A stretch of DNA of 64,000 bases from Urechis unicinctus (taxonomy: Eukaryota > Annelida > Polychaeta > Xenopneusta > Urechidae): the NCBI GenBank assembly GCA_034190875.2, contig CM067354.1, forward strand, positions 69,321,296-69,385,295. Direction: 5' to 3'. Under the pieces are notes generated by a model. It was given only the letters and a program-made list of their open reading frames with translations. It made no database searches and was not told the origin of the DNA. The first letter of the stretch is position 1; each line of letters opens with the position of its first letter. Positions 26,823 through 41,165 of this stretch are shown here, piece after piece. Both the position numbers and the translations under genes were made by a program.

Positions 26823-27297
26823 ATAACGTCGCTAACGGCTGCATGCTGAGTGTACTCCGTTCGACAGTGTCCGCTCTAGCTGGACTTGTAGCATCAACAG
26901 CGCCACTCAACGAAATCCGGAGAAATAACATTTCAATAGGCAGTATTATTAAGGCTTTGCTTATAGTACATATATTGTGTTTCGTATTACCTTCAATTTT
27001 CAAAAACTGAAACTGTTTGGGTATAAAACTTAATTAACGCCCTTTCAGAAATATACCGCTGCAGCCTATGGCTATACATTGAGCAGAATTCTCCAATTTG
27101 CTTCTGATGATATACACGAATTTGGAGTGGAGCTGAAAAGATATGCACGAATTTTCCTTGAAGCTCAAAGAAGCTTATATGCTTGAGGATAAGAGGCAAT
27201 GTCCGTCGGATGGGACGCGTGATATTACATATAAAACTAAATGGTATTGAATGTGATAAATCTAGTACAACGGGTCACACAGAAGGCGAATCAATTC
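26823..27297. other. Non-coding DNA, nothing supported
   Basis: No gene recognised between the SINE/microsatellite and the 184-bp tandem units. Confidence 0.4.
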
Positions 27298-27672
27298 AAC
27301 AAATATGTACTTCATTCCTCTCGTCTAGACAAATTGCAGGAATCGGGGCAATCAGCACTAAGATAAACTGTAGAGCGAAATGACTTTCTTTCGTTTTATC
27401 AGTCACTATTTGCAAATATATGAAAATGACTTCTTTCCCTAGTTAATAATGCTTAAGTAGTTTGTTTTCAAGCTTATTTTGCTCAAATACGTACTTCATT
27501 TCTGCCTTCAACACATATGGTATTGATCATAGAAGATTAGCTCTATAACAATCCGTAGAGCACTATTGTTGTAGCAGCAACTATTTGCGAACATATGGAA
27601 AACCGACTTCTTTCCTTAGTCTAGAAAGCACAATGGTAAAGTATGATGTTTTCAAGCTTATTTCGCTCGTAC
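27298..27672 (+). repeat. Two diverged tandem units of about 184 bp
   Basis: Matching landmarks recur at a nearly constant offset. GTACTTCATT is at 27307 and 27491, ACTATTTGC is at 27405 and 27580, and the GTTTTCAAGCTTATTT region is at 27464 and 27648. The offsets are 184, 175 and 184. The units are substantially diverged, so the duplication is old. A possible third partial unit (GAAGCTTATATGCTTGAGG near 27170) precedes them. Confidence 0.7.
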
Positions 27673-29768
27673 AAACCTCACAGCAAAATATCGTTTTGGT
27701 TATGCTAATCAAGTGCGGTCATGTATCAGCCGCAAACACGCGGCAACGGCAGCTGGCTTAACTTTCTTTATTATTGTCAAATTCGCGTGACCACATCTCG
27801 AACGTTAGTCACATTAACGTTCACTGGGGGCTATACCTCATACAAGTCTGGCCTATAACTTGCAATGCTAATGTCTGCAATTTTTTTTTATATAACATGT
27901 GCTATTGAACCTGACCAACTGGATTGCTATACTTGCTATCAGACATGTGCTATCATCACCGATAAACAACTATGACGAGTGCCAGATTGCGTTATTGCTG
28001 TATATTCCATTTACGTTAGGTCAACCAGTTTATAGATGGATGAGTACTTGGTGCATTTTGCTACGTTTACAACACATAGTTGAGTGTCGTTAAGTATTAA
28101 TCAACAAATACACCAGAGATGTCAAAATAGTCTGATTGGTTATTCTTAAATAGAGACATATCTAATTGAGCCAAGTACATTCAAGTTGCTACACTATATA
28201 ATTATATTCATATGATAGAAACATATTCGTATAAAGTCCTTCGTTTGCCATTTTGTGCTATATATTTCCCCGAATGAACTAAATCACTAGTAACTGAGAA
28301 AGCGACCCGACGGAATGAACGTTAAGTAAAAATAAACGTCGATCTGATGGTGTCATGGCTGTACCTAGGGAACCGAAACTTGCTGAGAGATTGTTTTCAG
28401 CACGTTTTGTGTTCTAGGCACAATAGCTTGTGGGCGATCGCCGATATGTATTTGTCATTTTATTAACGAACAAACGCCTCGTTACTATTATTTATGACAT
28501 ATTGTGATCATAAAAAAGCCTGAAAGTGAATCCAATCAGATTCAACGATGTCAAGGACATGGCTGTAAAGTATATAAATCGCATTATCATTGCAATCGAT
28601 CCATGACAGGTTGTTATTGTTCACAGTATGATAAGCTTATGATAGCTTATATATATCATTAGGAAATACAAATGTTTATGATATACTTAACGGGTTTTAC
28701 AGATAACCATACGCTATTATAACGTTGTTTTGTTTTCTAAAAAAAACCAATTATTCGCACGTCGCGCAATTACAGAGGCGATATCTAGCAAATGCATTAA
28801 AATGAGAATCTCGGGATTCTCCTTGGATCCCTGATAACAAATCATGTCCAACGTCTTTTCCATTCGTTTATAGCTACTCCAACGCTAGCCCTGTCGATAA
28901 ATTTAACAATCGTCTGTTTATAGTACAGACGTACAAACTTTCCTTGTGGATATATCATATTTTAACTAAATAGGCTGATGTTCTGTTTAACTTCATAGGT
29001 TTTGCAGCGAAGTAAACGGATTGTTGGAGCATATTGTTCATAAGAACGAACCCGAAATCTCAGAATTCAAGAAAAGTGATTGATTAGTACTTATGCACGG
29101 CAGATGTAACGAAAATGGCAAATTTAAATAACAGTCGAATTCACAATTAAGATTAATCCATTATAATGGCTGTCATAACTTTTAACTTTTGTTCTAATTG
29201 TGCCAAGAACACACCTTTTATATTTTGAAAGACTCCATTGATAGATTACAGGCGCCTTGGTAAGCGGCAAAGTATCAAAGAGCCTACGCATACACTACAT
29301 TGGCTCTCTCAGGTCATTAATCAGTGCTCTTTCATCCCTAATGGGAGTATAACTTGGTACCCATATTCGAGCTCAAAACTTGAAGCACCCCTCGAAACAA
29401 CTGTTTATCACCAGTATTGCTCATGTAAGCGAACACGTAACATTAAAAAAGAGCGTGAGGGTAATGCATCATCAGAGCAGCAACCTCATTACGACGGCGC
29501 CCATGTCTTCAGTAGTCGCTGATTATCTAGGACCATAATAGTGCGACTAGGCATACGCATCACGGTGAATAGAAGCTTGCAGTTAGCAATAGCAAACCAA
29601 TTCACTTTAAGCAAAAGGTGAAATGGGTTACAATCGCGTTGGCTAAGCAATGATTACGATGTTAGTAAAGGGTGCAGTTTTGTGATATATGTACAAAGTG
29701 CAGACATTAACAACGAATCCTTATTGATCACCAAACTATGAAAGAGTCTTTTTTGACAGACCTACACC
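27673..29768. other. Non-coding DNA, nothing supported
   Basis: AT-rich sequence with no recognisable gene, RNA or repeat. The frame at 29238-29522 has no recognisable motif. Confidence 0.45.
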
Positions 29769-29866
29769 TATCATTAACATGTAAACACAGGGCCTCGGGA
29801 CCTTGACTAAACAAAAGCTTTTGTTTAGTCATGGTCCCGAGGCCCTGTGTTTACATGTTAATGATA
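29769..29866. repeat. 98-bp near-perfect palindrome with no spacer
   Basis: I paired the sequence base by base around the centre between 29817 and 29818 (AAAAGCTTTT). 48 of 49 pairs match, with one T-T mismatch at 29803/29832. The arms contain a GC-rich block (GGGCCTCGGGACC side). The outermost bases are TA on each side, which fits a foldback mobile element with a TA target duplication, although TA is itself palindromic and so proves little. Alternatives are a small-RNA-forming hairpin, a protein-binding palindrome or a template-switch product. A plus-strand frame of 115 codons opens inside it (29803-30150) and matches nothing I know. Confidence 0.93.
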
Positions 29867-32800
29867 TCCAATACTGCCATGGTCTAGGATTAGAACATGC
29901 CTTCAATTTGTTCAGCATCCCAGATTTGGCATACCCCAGTCAGAAGCCGTGTCTCTCCTGTTCTTTTGAGTCAGTGTCTTTGGTTGTTCCGCGTCACATT
30001 TTCCTCAAATTCGGCGCAATATTTGGTTTTAATGTGGTAGCATGTAGTGATATTGAAAGACTGCACTCTGTGTGCTTACAAATTCCCTTGAGACTCCCCC
30101 ATATTCTAAAGTACAGTCTGCGTGTTATAATTGGAAACAGACCTCAATAATGTCGATGACGTCAAATAATACCGAGGGTTCTTATTACAAATCAGTTATA
30201 TGACCCGGATGCACTACACAAAGATCAATCCAGGGGACAACCTTTGTGTTAATAGTTAAAGCAAGGTCTGTCACAAACATATCTAATAAATATTCGGACG
30301 CACCAGTTTCAGACCTTTCTTGTGGAGGGCGAGAATCGTAGTGGAACCCCTGGATTCTGGGCCGCATACAAGTTTTTGTCAGTGGTCATAAAATTACAAA
30401 ACGAGCTTGAGTTACACGCTATTTACCCCACAGCAAGCATAAGTTACAGAAAGCCTATGCGGCAATATCTTTGCTTTAATTAGCAGTCCTAAGCATAATA
30501 CTCACCTAATAGTCTTAACTATTGTTTACTCCTAATTAAATAAATAAAGTCACATAAGCGATGAAAAGTGAACAATGTTGTCATATCGGCAGTTCATTAT
30601 GATATATTAGTGATGAACAGATAAATTTAGAATTGGGGCACTGCAAAATTAATGAAAAATCGGTCGATCCTATGGTGAGGGTAGAAAGTGGTGACTTGCA
30701 TGCTTTCATACGTATATGCAATGGCAGAAAGCTAATTTAATTGCTCCAGGATAGAAATACCTTCAGGATGGTCCACGTTTGAATAATGTATGCCGTTTCC
30801 AGAGTGAAAGCTTTAAGTCAATTCCTAGCCAAGTGAGCCAACATCGCCCGTCTTGTTGATGTCATCTGCAGTCATTCAATAGTTTTTTTTGTCATTTTGT
30901 AGGCACTCTTTTATAACCTTAAGGCAATTTCATACACCAATACACTATTTCTGAGAGCATTTACGTGTCGGTTAGAATTTGCAGAATATTTTTGTTGCCA
31001 ATTAATCAATTCAATCGACCATTGATGGCAAAAGTATGTTTTATTAAACCAGCTTGTGGTTGACCGTCGGTTTATAAGTTGTAGCGTGTTATGTATCATA
31101 CACGGGAATGAAGACGAGCATTCTTCACTAAAATACCTCATGTTTCTTTGACGTGACAGACACATAGGCACTTAACCGATTCGTATAAGCCAGGCATTAT
31201 TTCGGTTGTGCAATAAAAGTCTACATGTAACCTGGCTGTTTGTATCCAATAAATCATACTAGTGTACACTGCAAGTTACCCAGACTAATGTCTGGGGTTG
31301 CGACAAGCAATATATACACTGTAAACGTCTTATGTACACCAATCTGCTGTTGAATATGCATATGAAGTGTATCAGAGGTGAGTGGCTTAGGTTGTATTAC
31401 CGTTAGGCATGAGGTCAACTGCGATTCACTGAGGTTGCGTTTGTGATTCTGAAATTTTTACATGACGTGAAATTAGGCTCAGCCAGATCAATACATTTGA
31501 CTACGCTTCAAATCAAGCTTGGACAACACATTCGAATTACCAAGTTACGGATTTGGGACATCTTTTGATATCCATCAATGTTTCAGGAAATCCGCTATGG
31601 CAAAAACTCATGGCAACATTGTCGCGTTTCAGTCAGAATTATAACTAATCAAGCTATCACAGATTGTCTAAAAACCTCTTTTACGGCGACCACAGAAACG
31701 GAAATCGCTCCACACTACGAATATAAGTAACGAGTCAGTTACTATTTCTCGACTGTAGCAAGTGATTGAATGCGACTAATCTCCGTATAAATTGCTGATG
31801 CATTGATTGTTTGTAATATCCTACACTCTTTGATGAATTCTTATTCAATCACATTGTCAGTGTATTAACATGACAGGTGCTACAAATAAACAATTGCTTT
31901 GTCTGCTATAAACAAAGCAGTTTGTGGCCCGCCCAATTTGTGCGCCACAAATTAAATAGTTGTACACGATTCATTAATCAACAATTTATGATGAAACCAC
32001 ATCAGCGATAAATTACACACCACATCAGTTATGCCTTAATTAGATTTAGTGTTACATTAACCGAATAACTCGGAATGTCGTCTGCTCTATCTGTAAAATA
32101 ATTCTGCTGTTAGATATCAAATGGCTCGCTGAATAAATTACTTGCATACAGTATTCAGGTAACATTGGAGAAGGGAGCTTCCGGTGAGAATCACGGGTAA
32201 TAACCATGAAAATAGGAGGATTATACGTAGGTAAGTTTAGACACTCGCATCAACACCTTTGGAAAATACTACTAAATGATATTCATATATTTACCCTTTC
32301 TTCGAATATTGCTAATTATAATGCCCACGTGTACATTCTGCTTGTCCAGTTAGGTTTGTACTTTAGATCGCTCCTCGGCTGCTGCATATCAATGACAACA
32401 TGTGCGCATGGAAGCATTTGGTAAGCATTTCGCAAACAGTTGATTTGTGACGTAATATTTAATGCTTGAGGGGCTACCAGATTCTCAATCAGAATGCGAC
32501 TTCCCCAGCAATAATGCATTTCTGATATCCCATGGGAAAATAAACTCTTCTTAATAATTGACTTTTAACTATTGTATCATGGTGTGGATCATAAAACAAT
32601 GCATCAGGTTTACTTCATTGTTACAGTGCGAGATCAACATGTGGGCACGTCATTTTTAAATTATTTATGTGATCATGATTGACCGTTGGAATTAAAAGTT
32701 AATTCTACACATAAGGTATGACGTTTTCAAAGTGGTAGAAAGTCGAGCTCGAAAGACGGTCATGCAAAACACATCAATACTTACAAATGGCGATAAATGA

Positions 32801-35800
32801 CGTATGCAAGGCAGTCACGAGACGCCTGTTGCATGGCTGAACTTGTGGCCGGATTGACAGAATCAAAGCTGCTGCATAAGCAGCAGGAGCGATTTAATCA
32901 TAGATAGGTGTTAAGTCATGCTTTACTGTTATCTGCCTCATACTTGAATGGAAATAAAGGACAATAATGTTCTTCACTTGGATCATTGTATTATCAACCC
33001 CGCATAGTAGATAACATGTACGTGTTGCCTTCCAACTGTGCTAGGTTACTATATTGAAACACACATCACACTATATCCAACAATCATACCATATCAGGGA
33101 CTCAGCGCCGTAAATAAGACCCTCATATGCCAAATTAAAGCAATGCCAGTGCATCTGCTCTTGGAGCTTTTACATGAAACTGCAATCTAAGTCAACATAC
33201 ATCGTAACCGTGAGGTTATCAGCAAACTGGACTTTGCTTCAATGACATATCAGCAAACTATCGATAGCCCAATGAACTGTTTATTCGTCATATAATATTA
33301 CTCCGATGTATAGAAAGCTCCTTCTCTCCAGCTGAGTAGAGGATATAAGGGCATTACTCATGTTGATGATGTCATTTATATGTACACTTTTTTTGACATC
33401 CATTTGCAGTGACCTACTAGAGTCATATACATGTAACGAAACAAGGCCTTAGCGGAACAATTGTGAAAGTGCGGTAAGTAGTGGGTATCCTGAACCTACC
33501 TTCTATATTCTAGTTTCAGGCAAAGTCGCTGTTATGGTGTACGTCTATTTTGCAAAGTATTCATGTTTTTATCAAGAAACTTGGTTGGTACAAAGCGATT
33601 CTAGGTAATCGTCATTTGTGGGAAAGTTGAAGTTGCAAGCGTCAGAGCCAGCCTGAGATGACGTACAAAGATGAGTTATTTTGAAGATTAGACTAGAGGA
33701 AAAGCTTTAATGACACGATATTGAATATTGCTATTAATGAATACTACATGCATGTTTATAACGCAAATAATGCTCTGCAAATCAAGTTGCAATTAACGAC
33801 AAGATTAAATGACCAGATACATTAAGAATGTTTGGCACTGTCGATTGTCTCTCCAATCTAAGACAAAAACAGTAACAGTGAAGGTGAGTTCCGGTTATTT
33901 CTCTATGAAATAGAGTTTTTGTAAAACGAGTCAAATTCACTATTTCGATTTATTATGCTGCGCAATTGTATCCCGATGTCAGATGTATATTTGGCTAATG
34001 TAGATCGATCGGAAATAGTCGCACCACATCATCCAAAGCCAAGTCGGTGCTCAATTGATCGTGCCTTTTAGAAACATAATATGAACTCTTTTGTCAGTAG
34101 TTTCATGCTATAATTGCCAATAGCGTTAGTACTGTGGTATAATGAGCTAACGTCGCGCAACTGTTTCGTAGATATTTTAGTTGTCGATGTGGCGATATCA
34201 AAAACTCCTGAAATGGTCAATAGCTGACAACAAATGATTAAGCATTAGCGGAGTACCATTAAAATGGTTAATAGGATTAACACAATTTACTGCATTATCC
34301 TTAACCGTAAGTCCTTTACAACGTTTATTCAACATGCAAAAAACCATTGATAATCGACATCTTCTCACCAGAAAGAGCAATATTCATTGTGATATGTTTG
34401 TAGAAGTGCTATTGAACTACTTCACCTAACAGCGTTGTGCCAGCGTATAATTTACATTTTCGAAAATCGCATTGGTGACGGAAAAGCACTCCTATATGTT
34501 TCCCGCTATGCATGAAACACTGCGGGGAGTTCAACTATTTTTTTCTATCCTTAGAGACGGATATTATCACACTGTTTGCTACAGCTTTGGTAGATAGGCC
34601 AAAGAGTCGAATTCATTTAACGATAAATTACATACCGTTTGTTCTGCGAATTTACATGATTAAATACCTGTGCCACATTTCTCTATTTAGCGTTTTGACG
34701 AACAAAGACATATGCAATTAAAATACGGCATGTTTTTGAAGAATTACTGAATACTATAATATTCTGTTTGTCAACTATGTTTGGGAAAAATAACATCAAT
34801 CTATGGCTGGGGCGAGACGCATGAGCAAAGCATAATCGCACTTAACAGGATGAAAATGACATAAAGTAGCCCAGAATCCTTCTCGTATATATCCAGGACG
34901 CCCAAGATACTGGGGGAACACTATGATTCAACAAGATTGCCGACACATTTGTTGTATATCTGATTACCCTTAAAACAATCCCTGTGCGTACTTCACATCC
35001 AAGGCTCATCATTCAAACCCTTGTCGCATAACTAACCTTCCTCAGAGGACCGGCTGGTACTTTCATCCTACTATGTTATTTTTACTTTTGTTGTCAACTG
35101 CATTAAATAATAATGGGAGCATGCTCTTTTTGTAACACTGTGAGTAGGTGATAGATAGGCGGACATATATAGCTTGTCAGCAAAGAAATATGGGCATTAA
35201 GCCACTGTGGACATCTGCATCTTCAATAGCACATCTCGTGACCAACATTCTTGGATGATAAATACTACAAAAAAAGCCGGTTAATGCAGGTGATTAATTG
35301 CAAGGCAATAATCGAGAGAATTTCTATGATGTTTGTATGATACGCTTAATATTATGCATGAATGAACGACTCTCATATATTAGCATCGATGATTAATAAG
35401 TTGGCAGTCATTACCATACAGAAAATACAAATGCACAGATTCGCAGTATTGTATGGATTGGGTGATACTTAATATATGTATTAAGCCAGTAAGTTTATTT
35501 ATATTACTTCTGTGGTTTCTTGAATCGCACAACGCAATAAAGCACCGTCGTAATAGTCTGAGCCAAATGTAACCGACTTATCTGGTTTATGTGACAGTAT
35601 TTATGTTATGACATTGATTGAAAAGATATATTGGGGTTTTTCCACTTACAGTTTTGCGGTGAAATGCCGGCAGTGACGCATAGGGTTAGTTGTGAAGTTA
35701 AGTCCGGGTTGCAAACCGAACGCGCCTGCGCTGAAAGTTCTATGTACGTGGCTAACCTCATTCAGCTTTAAAAATATACCATCCTTTTAAAGACTGAACG

Positions 35801-37299
35801 ATGCCTTATGCATAATTGCGATGTTCATATGTTTCAAAGAAGACGTTTTAATGCACTGCTTGCTATGTTTATTTCGCTTGGCAATCACCATTCAGGTGGA
35901 TGCAGTAGTAAATGACAATGTATAATCTAATGTTATGCGCCGTCCTCTGCTGAAGGTTTTATTTGGATGAGTAAAAGTCAAACTTATTCATGGTCGCTGT
36001 CAGAAACGGCTATACTCCGTGCGATTCTGGCAATTGACATACATAATTTATTGCACATACTTAAGCATCGGCAAAATTCATTGTTATGGAGGCTTGCAAT
36101 TAATACTGGCTCGCCATGAATGCTTCCGCTTTGATATTTAACGTACATGTTATCCTTATGAATTGTATAAATAAATGGTATAACCATCCACTCTCATGCC
36201 AGATAATAGTACAAACTTAGTTTTTCCCATCACAGTATACAACGAATTTTTACGCTTGACTGCCCTAAGGTATCATGACAAATGGCATAAACTACCGCTA
36301 AAGGGTGCATAAAGTTGCTAACAGCACCACTAGTGCTTGCTCTTGAGCTTCGTCGTGGTGTACATATCAATCATATTTTGCATCTGTGAATTTAACAAAC
36401 ATGTCTCAATTTGCTTGTGTACCTGTATTGCGATGTTCTCGTAGTAGTCACACGTAGCACGATGCAAGATTTTAGCCAAGTAAGCACGCTCACGAAATAC
36501 TTACTCATAGCATCTAGATGTCACATATCAGGCTCGTTTTACGTCATTTTCCAAACAAATCTGATGTCTTATATTAGCCACGTTCTAAGTATTATTCCAA
36601 TAGCCATGTAAACCGAGGATATCTTTTCTCATCACATCTGATAACGCTAGACTGACGTCATGATACGTGAAACTTAATGTCCCACTTATCATACAGCGCA
36701 TGTAACGCATGGCATTGTTTGATCAATTTTATATACATACATTATTTTCTTTATGAATTTGTAATAAACTAGTATGAACATTTAAGACGAAACAATCAAA
36801 TAGTGTATTCCTACTGAAAACTATGTAACCACAGTCTCTTAGGTAAAATCATGCTTACTCCATAAAGTAAGAGCCTTGTGTACGCAAACAAGAATTATTA
36901 TAGACGATGCCGCAAAACTATTTCACCTTTTCATGCTCGTGATAAAAAAGGTGTGCCCTACATCTTTCGATAGAAGTTTAACATAAAGATGAATGACTAG
37001 ATATCAAATTTCTGAAATTGTGTTAGTTTAAGGTGGCGAACAACCAAGATTCGTTCTTTGCATTAATATCGATCATATGTTGGGCGTTTGCCATACATAG
37101 CATCCGCCATCGACGATTCTAGGTTAGGAGTGCCTCTAGTTCGGCCCCTTCAGATGGCGTTGCTTTTTGACATATACATGTGCAGATAACTTAAGCCATC
37201 CTCAAACGCCCACCCTAACGCAAAGGCGTCGCACCCTACCAATCAGCAAAGGCGTCGCTTATTCACGTCAGATTGATATACTAGCAGACCATATCCAAG
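29867..37299. other. Long stretch with no confident gene
   Basis: Nothing here is firmly supported. The frames at 29803-30150 (plus) and 30185-30367 (minus) have fairly mixed, protein-like composition but no recognisable domain. Two adjacent small hairpins occur at about 31895-31952 (GCTTTGT/ACAAAGC and TTTGTGGC/GCCACAAA). The remainder is AT-rich DNA in which I see no exons, RNA genes or intact elements. Confidence 0.4.
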
Positions 37300-37890
<591 letters not shown>

Positions 37891-40800
37891 GTTGCTTATA
37901 TACATATTTGCACAATTGTACTGATGATCATACGGTTCAAACCATCATAAGATTATAACTATTTATCTCTAATGTAGACAGCGGATTCTCAATATTCAAG
38001 TGAGGATTACTTATAGCAGACTTTTGATTATATTTATGAAACGCAACTTAAATTTTTTGAATAGACCTGACATTTGACGTGATTTTTTGTCGATATCATT
38101 CAGTTGATTAAGTTTCGACTGTAGTCATTGCTTCCGTCACTGAATATAAGCTCATTAAACTGGTAAACTCATAGTTCTTTGGATATAAAAACCGATATGA
38201 ATGGTTGAAAGTTCATCCTCATGATATTCTTAGTTTCTCACCTAACTGCCGTATTTACAGGTCTTTGTGGCTGCCTGTTCATTGGTCTAGTATTAGTTAA
38301 ACTTTCTATTTTAGTACCGCGGAAAAGTGCCCATTATAGTACAGGAAGATATGCATGCCTTAAGGCTAATCCCAGAAGAATATGGGTTTATATTCTATTT
38401 GAGATCTTTCATTCAATATTGCCTTTTCGGGAAGGAGACCTTACCCTAATTTGCGCGTATGCTTTTAAGTGGCATTATTCAGTACGTTTCTGCTCAAATA
38501 TATGTCAATGATCGTCAGCTATAATAAATTTTATTAAATCATCGGTTGTAGCAATTACAACTTCAAATATCGACATTAATCTACTGCGTATTAAATTGTA
38601 CATTATGATTCGCTTGTTGCATTCTTGTTAAAGTGATATGGTCTAAATCGTCAATGTATATTCACGATTTAACATGTACAATGTTAGACATAGCCCGATA
38701 TATGACTTTATATTAATATAATTAGGTGAACAACATTATGCGAACAACTTCGTGTATGGGACAGTTCCTGTCAGAAAATTCCCATACATTGTCTCTTATG
38801 TTCATGCATTGTAGTGACAACCGTAGATACTATTATAAAAACAATTAATTAATAGCAAAAACACTAGAAGCCCTTTAAATGAAAAAACTCCACGCGGAGC
38901 GAGTGGCATGTATTATCATAAGTATATTTTGGGTCGCTAATGTAATTAAAAAACTGTAGCTTGTGGCTGTTTCAGAGAAAATGTTCCATGATGCATCAAA
39001 CTGAACATTGTTATCGAATGCTGATTCCGATAGTGCACCAACATCTTGACATAAGCATTGTGCACTGTGAGAACCACAATATGGTCAAAGCAAACATCAC
39101 TTCCTTAATCGATATTGTGCTTAGAAGAAAAGCGGATAACACGATGACATTAACTCTGGAGCACCTACGGCTTAAATATACTGTGGTTGTGGATGTACTA
39201 CCATTACCACCATGATATTTGTTTGTAAAATTTTCAAGCTTTAGAATAACACGGTCTATCATTTTAAACCTGTGCAAATCGAACGATTAATATTTAATTG
39301 ATTGGTAAAAAGGATGGTTTTTGATAAAGAACTACATTCATAAACATAACCTCTTGGTTTTTTCTCGGCTTTCCAAATGTTTGTACAATGCTATTTTCGC
39401 TATATTAGCATCGAGACAGAACGCGATTTACTCGTTAGCACTGATTAGAAATTGAGTTATAAAAGAGCATACAGAAATACTTCTGATTCAAAAGTAGATA
39501 TTCTCAAATATTCATTGTCATCAGAGTGAAAAACTGCATGCTGAATAACGCCATAAGAAATGATCATTCACTTTGGCATGATGAAGGCGAGTTAATGATG
39601 CTCCTTCAAATGCTTTCAGCGCACATATTGCCAACGAAAACGAATATTTGTGCAATTGTTAACTTATGAATAGCATGGCCAATACGATAATCAATTTGTA
39701 CCAATTACTTTATTATTACGTTATGGATGTTCAACCCAGAAGTTCACTCACAATTTCTGTGGTAAATGGAAATACTAAATGCAAAAGGCGAATCGACCGT
39801 GTAATAAAGACTTGAATTATAAACTAGCCATAGGGCGACAGTTTTATATCACCATAACCCACTTACACCAGCAACTATATTCATCCTATTCTAGAGACAA
39901 AGCGGTTTGACTAGCTACCCATTGGTATATATATGGTTAGCACCACAGGTGTTCTTCGTGGATTATCTTCGACTACGACAGACAGACATTGAAGTATATT
40001 ACTGTGGTCCATGTTAAACATTATTTAGCAGTTCAAGTAATCCAACAATCGAGTTGGGTCCGCAATCTGTTTGTTATGTCACAAAGAGCCTGTTGCTACC
40101 AAAATGCGCTTATTGCGTATAAAATTGTTAAAAATGTTAGTTATGCCATGAAAGACAAGGTAATGCTGAGTGATAAAGATGATACCGCAATGGCTTAAAT
40201 GTGATGGGAGTTAGGCTTGGAATGAGGAACAGATTCCTGTGTGGAGATATCTGCACTGTACTTGAAAACGCTTTGCTGTGATTGTTAAGCCGAGACAAAA
40301 TAGCACCCTTGCGTCAACATGTTTTTAGCCATGAATTCATAATATTCACAGATTAATCAGTTCTAATCCTCTTTGTAACTACCGTTAAATAAACGTTTTA
40401 AGGTCAGAGTGAGAGTTCAATATCCAAATTATAAGCAAAATGTGACATATTTGAAGACATGCTAAGCAAAAACATAACATTGTCTGTAACGCAAGCCAAC
40501 ATATAAGGATTTTTATCCATGCTAATTTTGTTATGTCTTTTGGGTTACTCAAGAAATGATGGATTGAGCTTAGCCTAACAACAAAGCTTTTGTCAAGTGC
40601 AACATATCCGGTGAATGAGTAAACAAAGATAAGTCGTCTCCTTTTATCATCAACCGTATTTATTACATCAAGCGTGTTATAATATATTATGTACAGTTGT
40701 AGTAAGCTAACGTAACAATCCAGTCGTGGCTATTTAATTTATTCCCGTGGCGTTTGTAGCAACGTATTAACATTCAACCGCTCTGTTTGCTTCAGCCTTT

Positions 40801-41165
40801 GTTTAGACCGGTGGTCAATGTTAGAAAAACTAAGATGTGAAGTTTTATGGCATATGTAGCTCGGAATCTTATTCCCTTAAATCGCTCATTGTTAATTAAG
40901 ACGAAATGTATCGTCTAAGTCAAGGTTCGCACCGATGACAATGTTTTAAACCAACGTTGATCTGTCGCCATGCGATTTAAGATTAATCTGAATCAAGTAA
41001 TGTTCTTAAACGAAATTCGTCAACTATAAACGGGTATATATCGCTCCTCGCCATGTGATGGCCAGTTTTGGCAGCCTCATTTGTGGCAGGCACGGATTCG
41101 TCTTCGGGCCGTTTTCAGACGTACAAATAAGACATTGTTCATTACAATCACATTGGTTATAAATA
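37891..41165. other. Non-coding or unassigned DNA
   Basis: No recognisable gene. A 96-codon ATG frame at 38221-38511 begins with a hydrophobic stretch that could act as a signal or membrane segment, but it has no known motif. A minus-strand frame (41024-41212) crosses the left border of the tandem array and is Cys-rich for part of its length; the array units do not preserve it. Confidence 0.4.

Noticed and set aside
26420..26824. A 134-codon minus-strand frame starting with Met/Ile runs, and overlapping plus-strand frames
   Set aside because: They cover the SINE body and the (TCA)n microsatellite and have no protein-like features.
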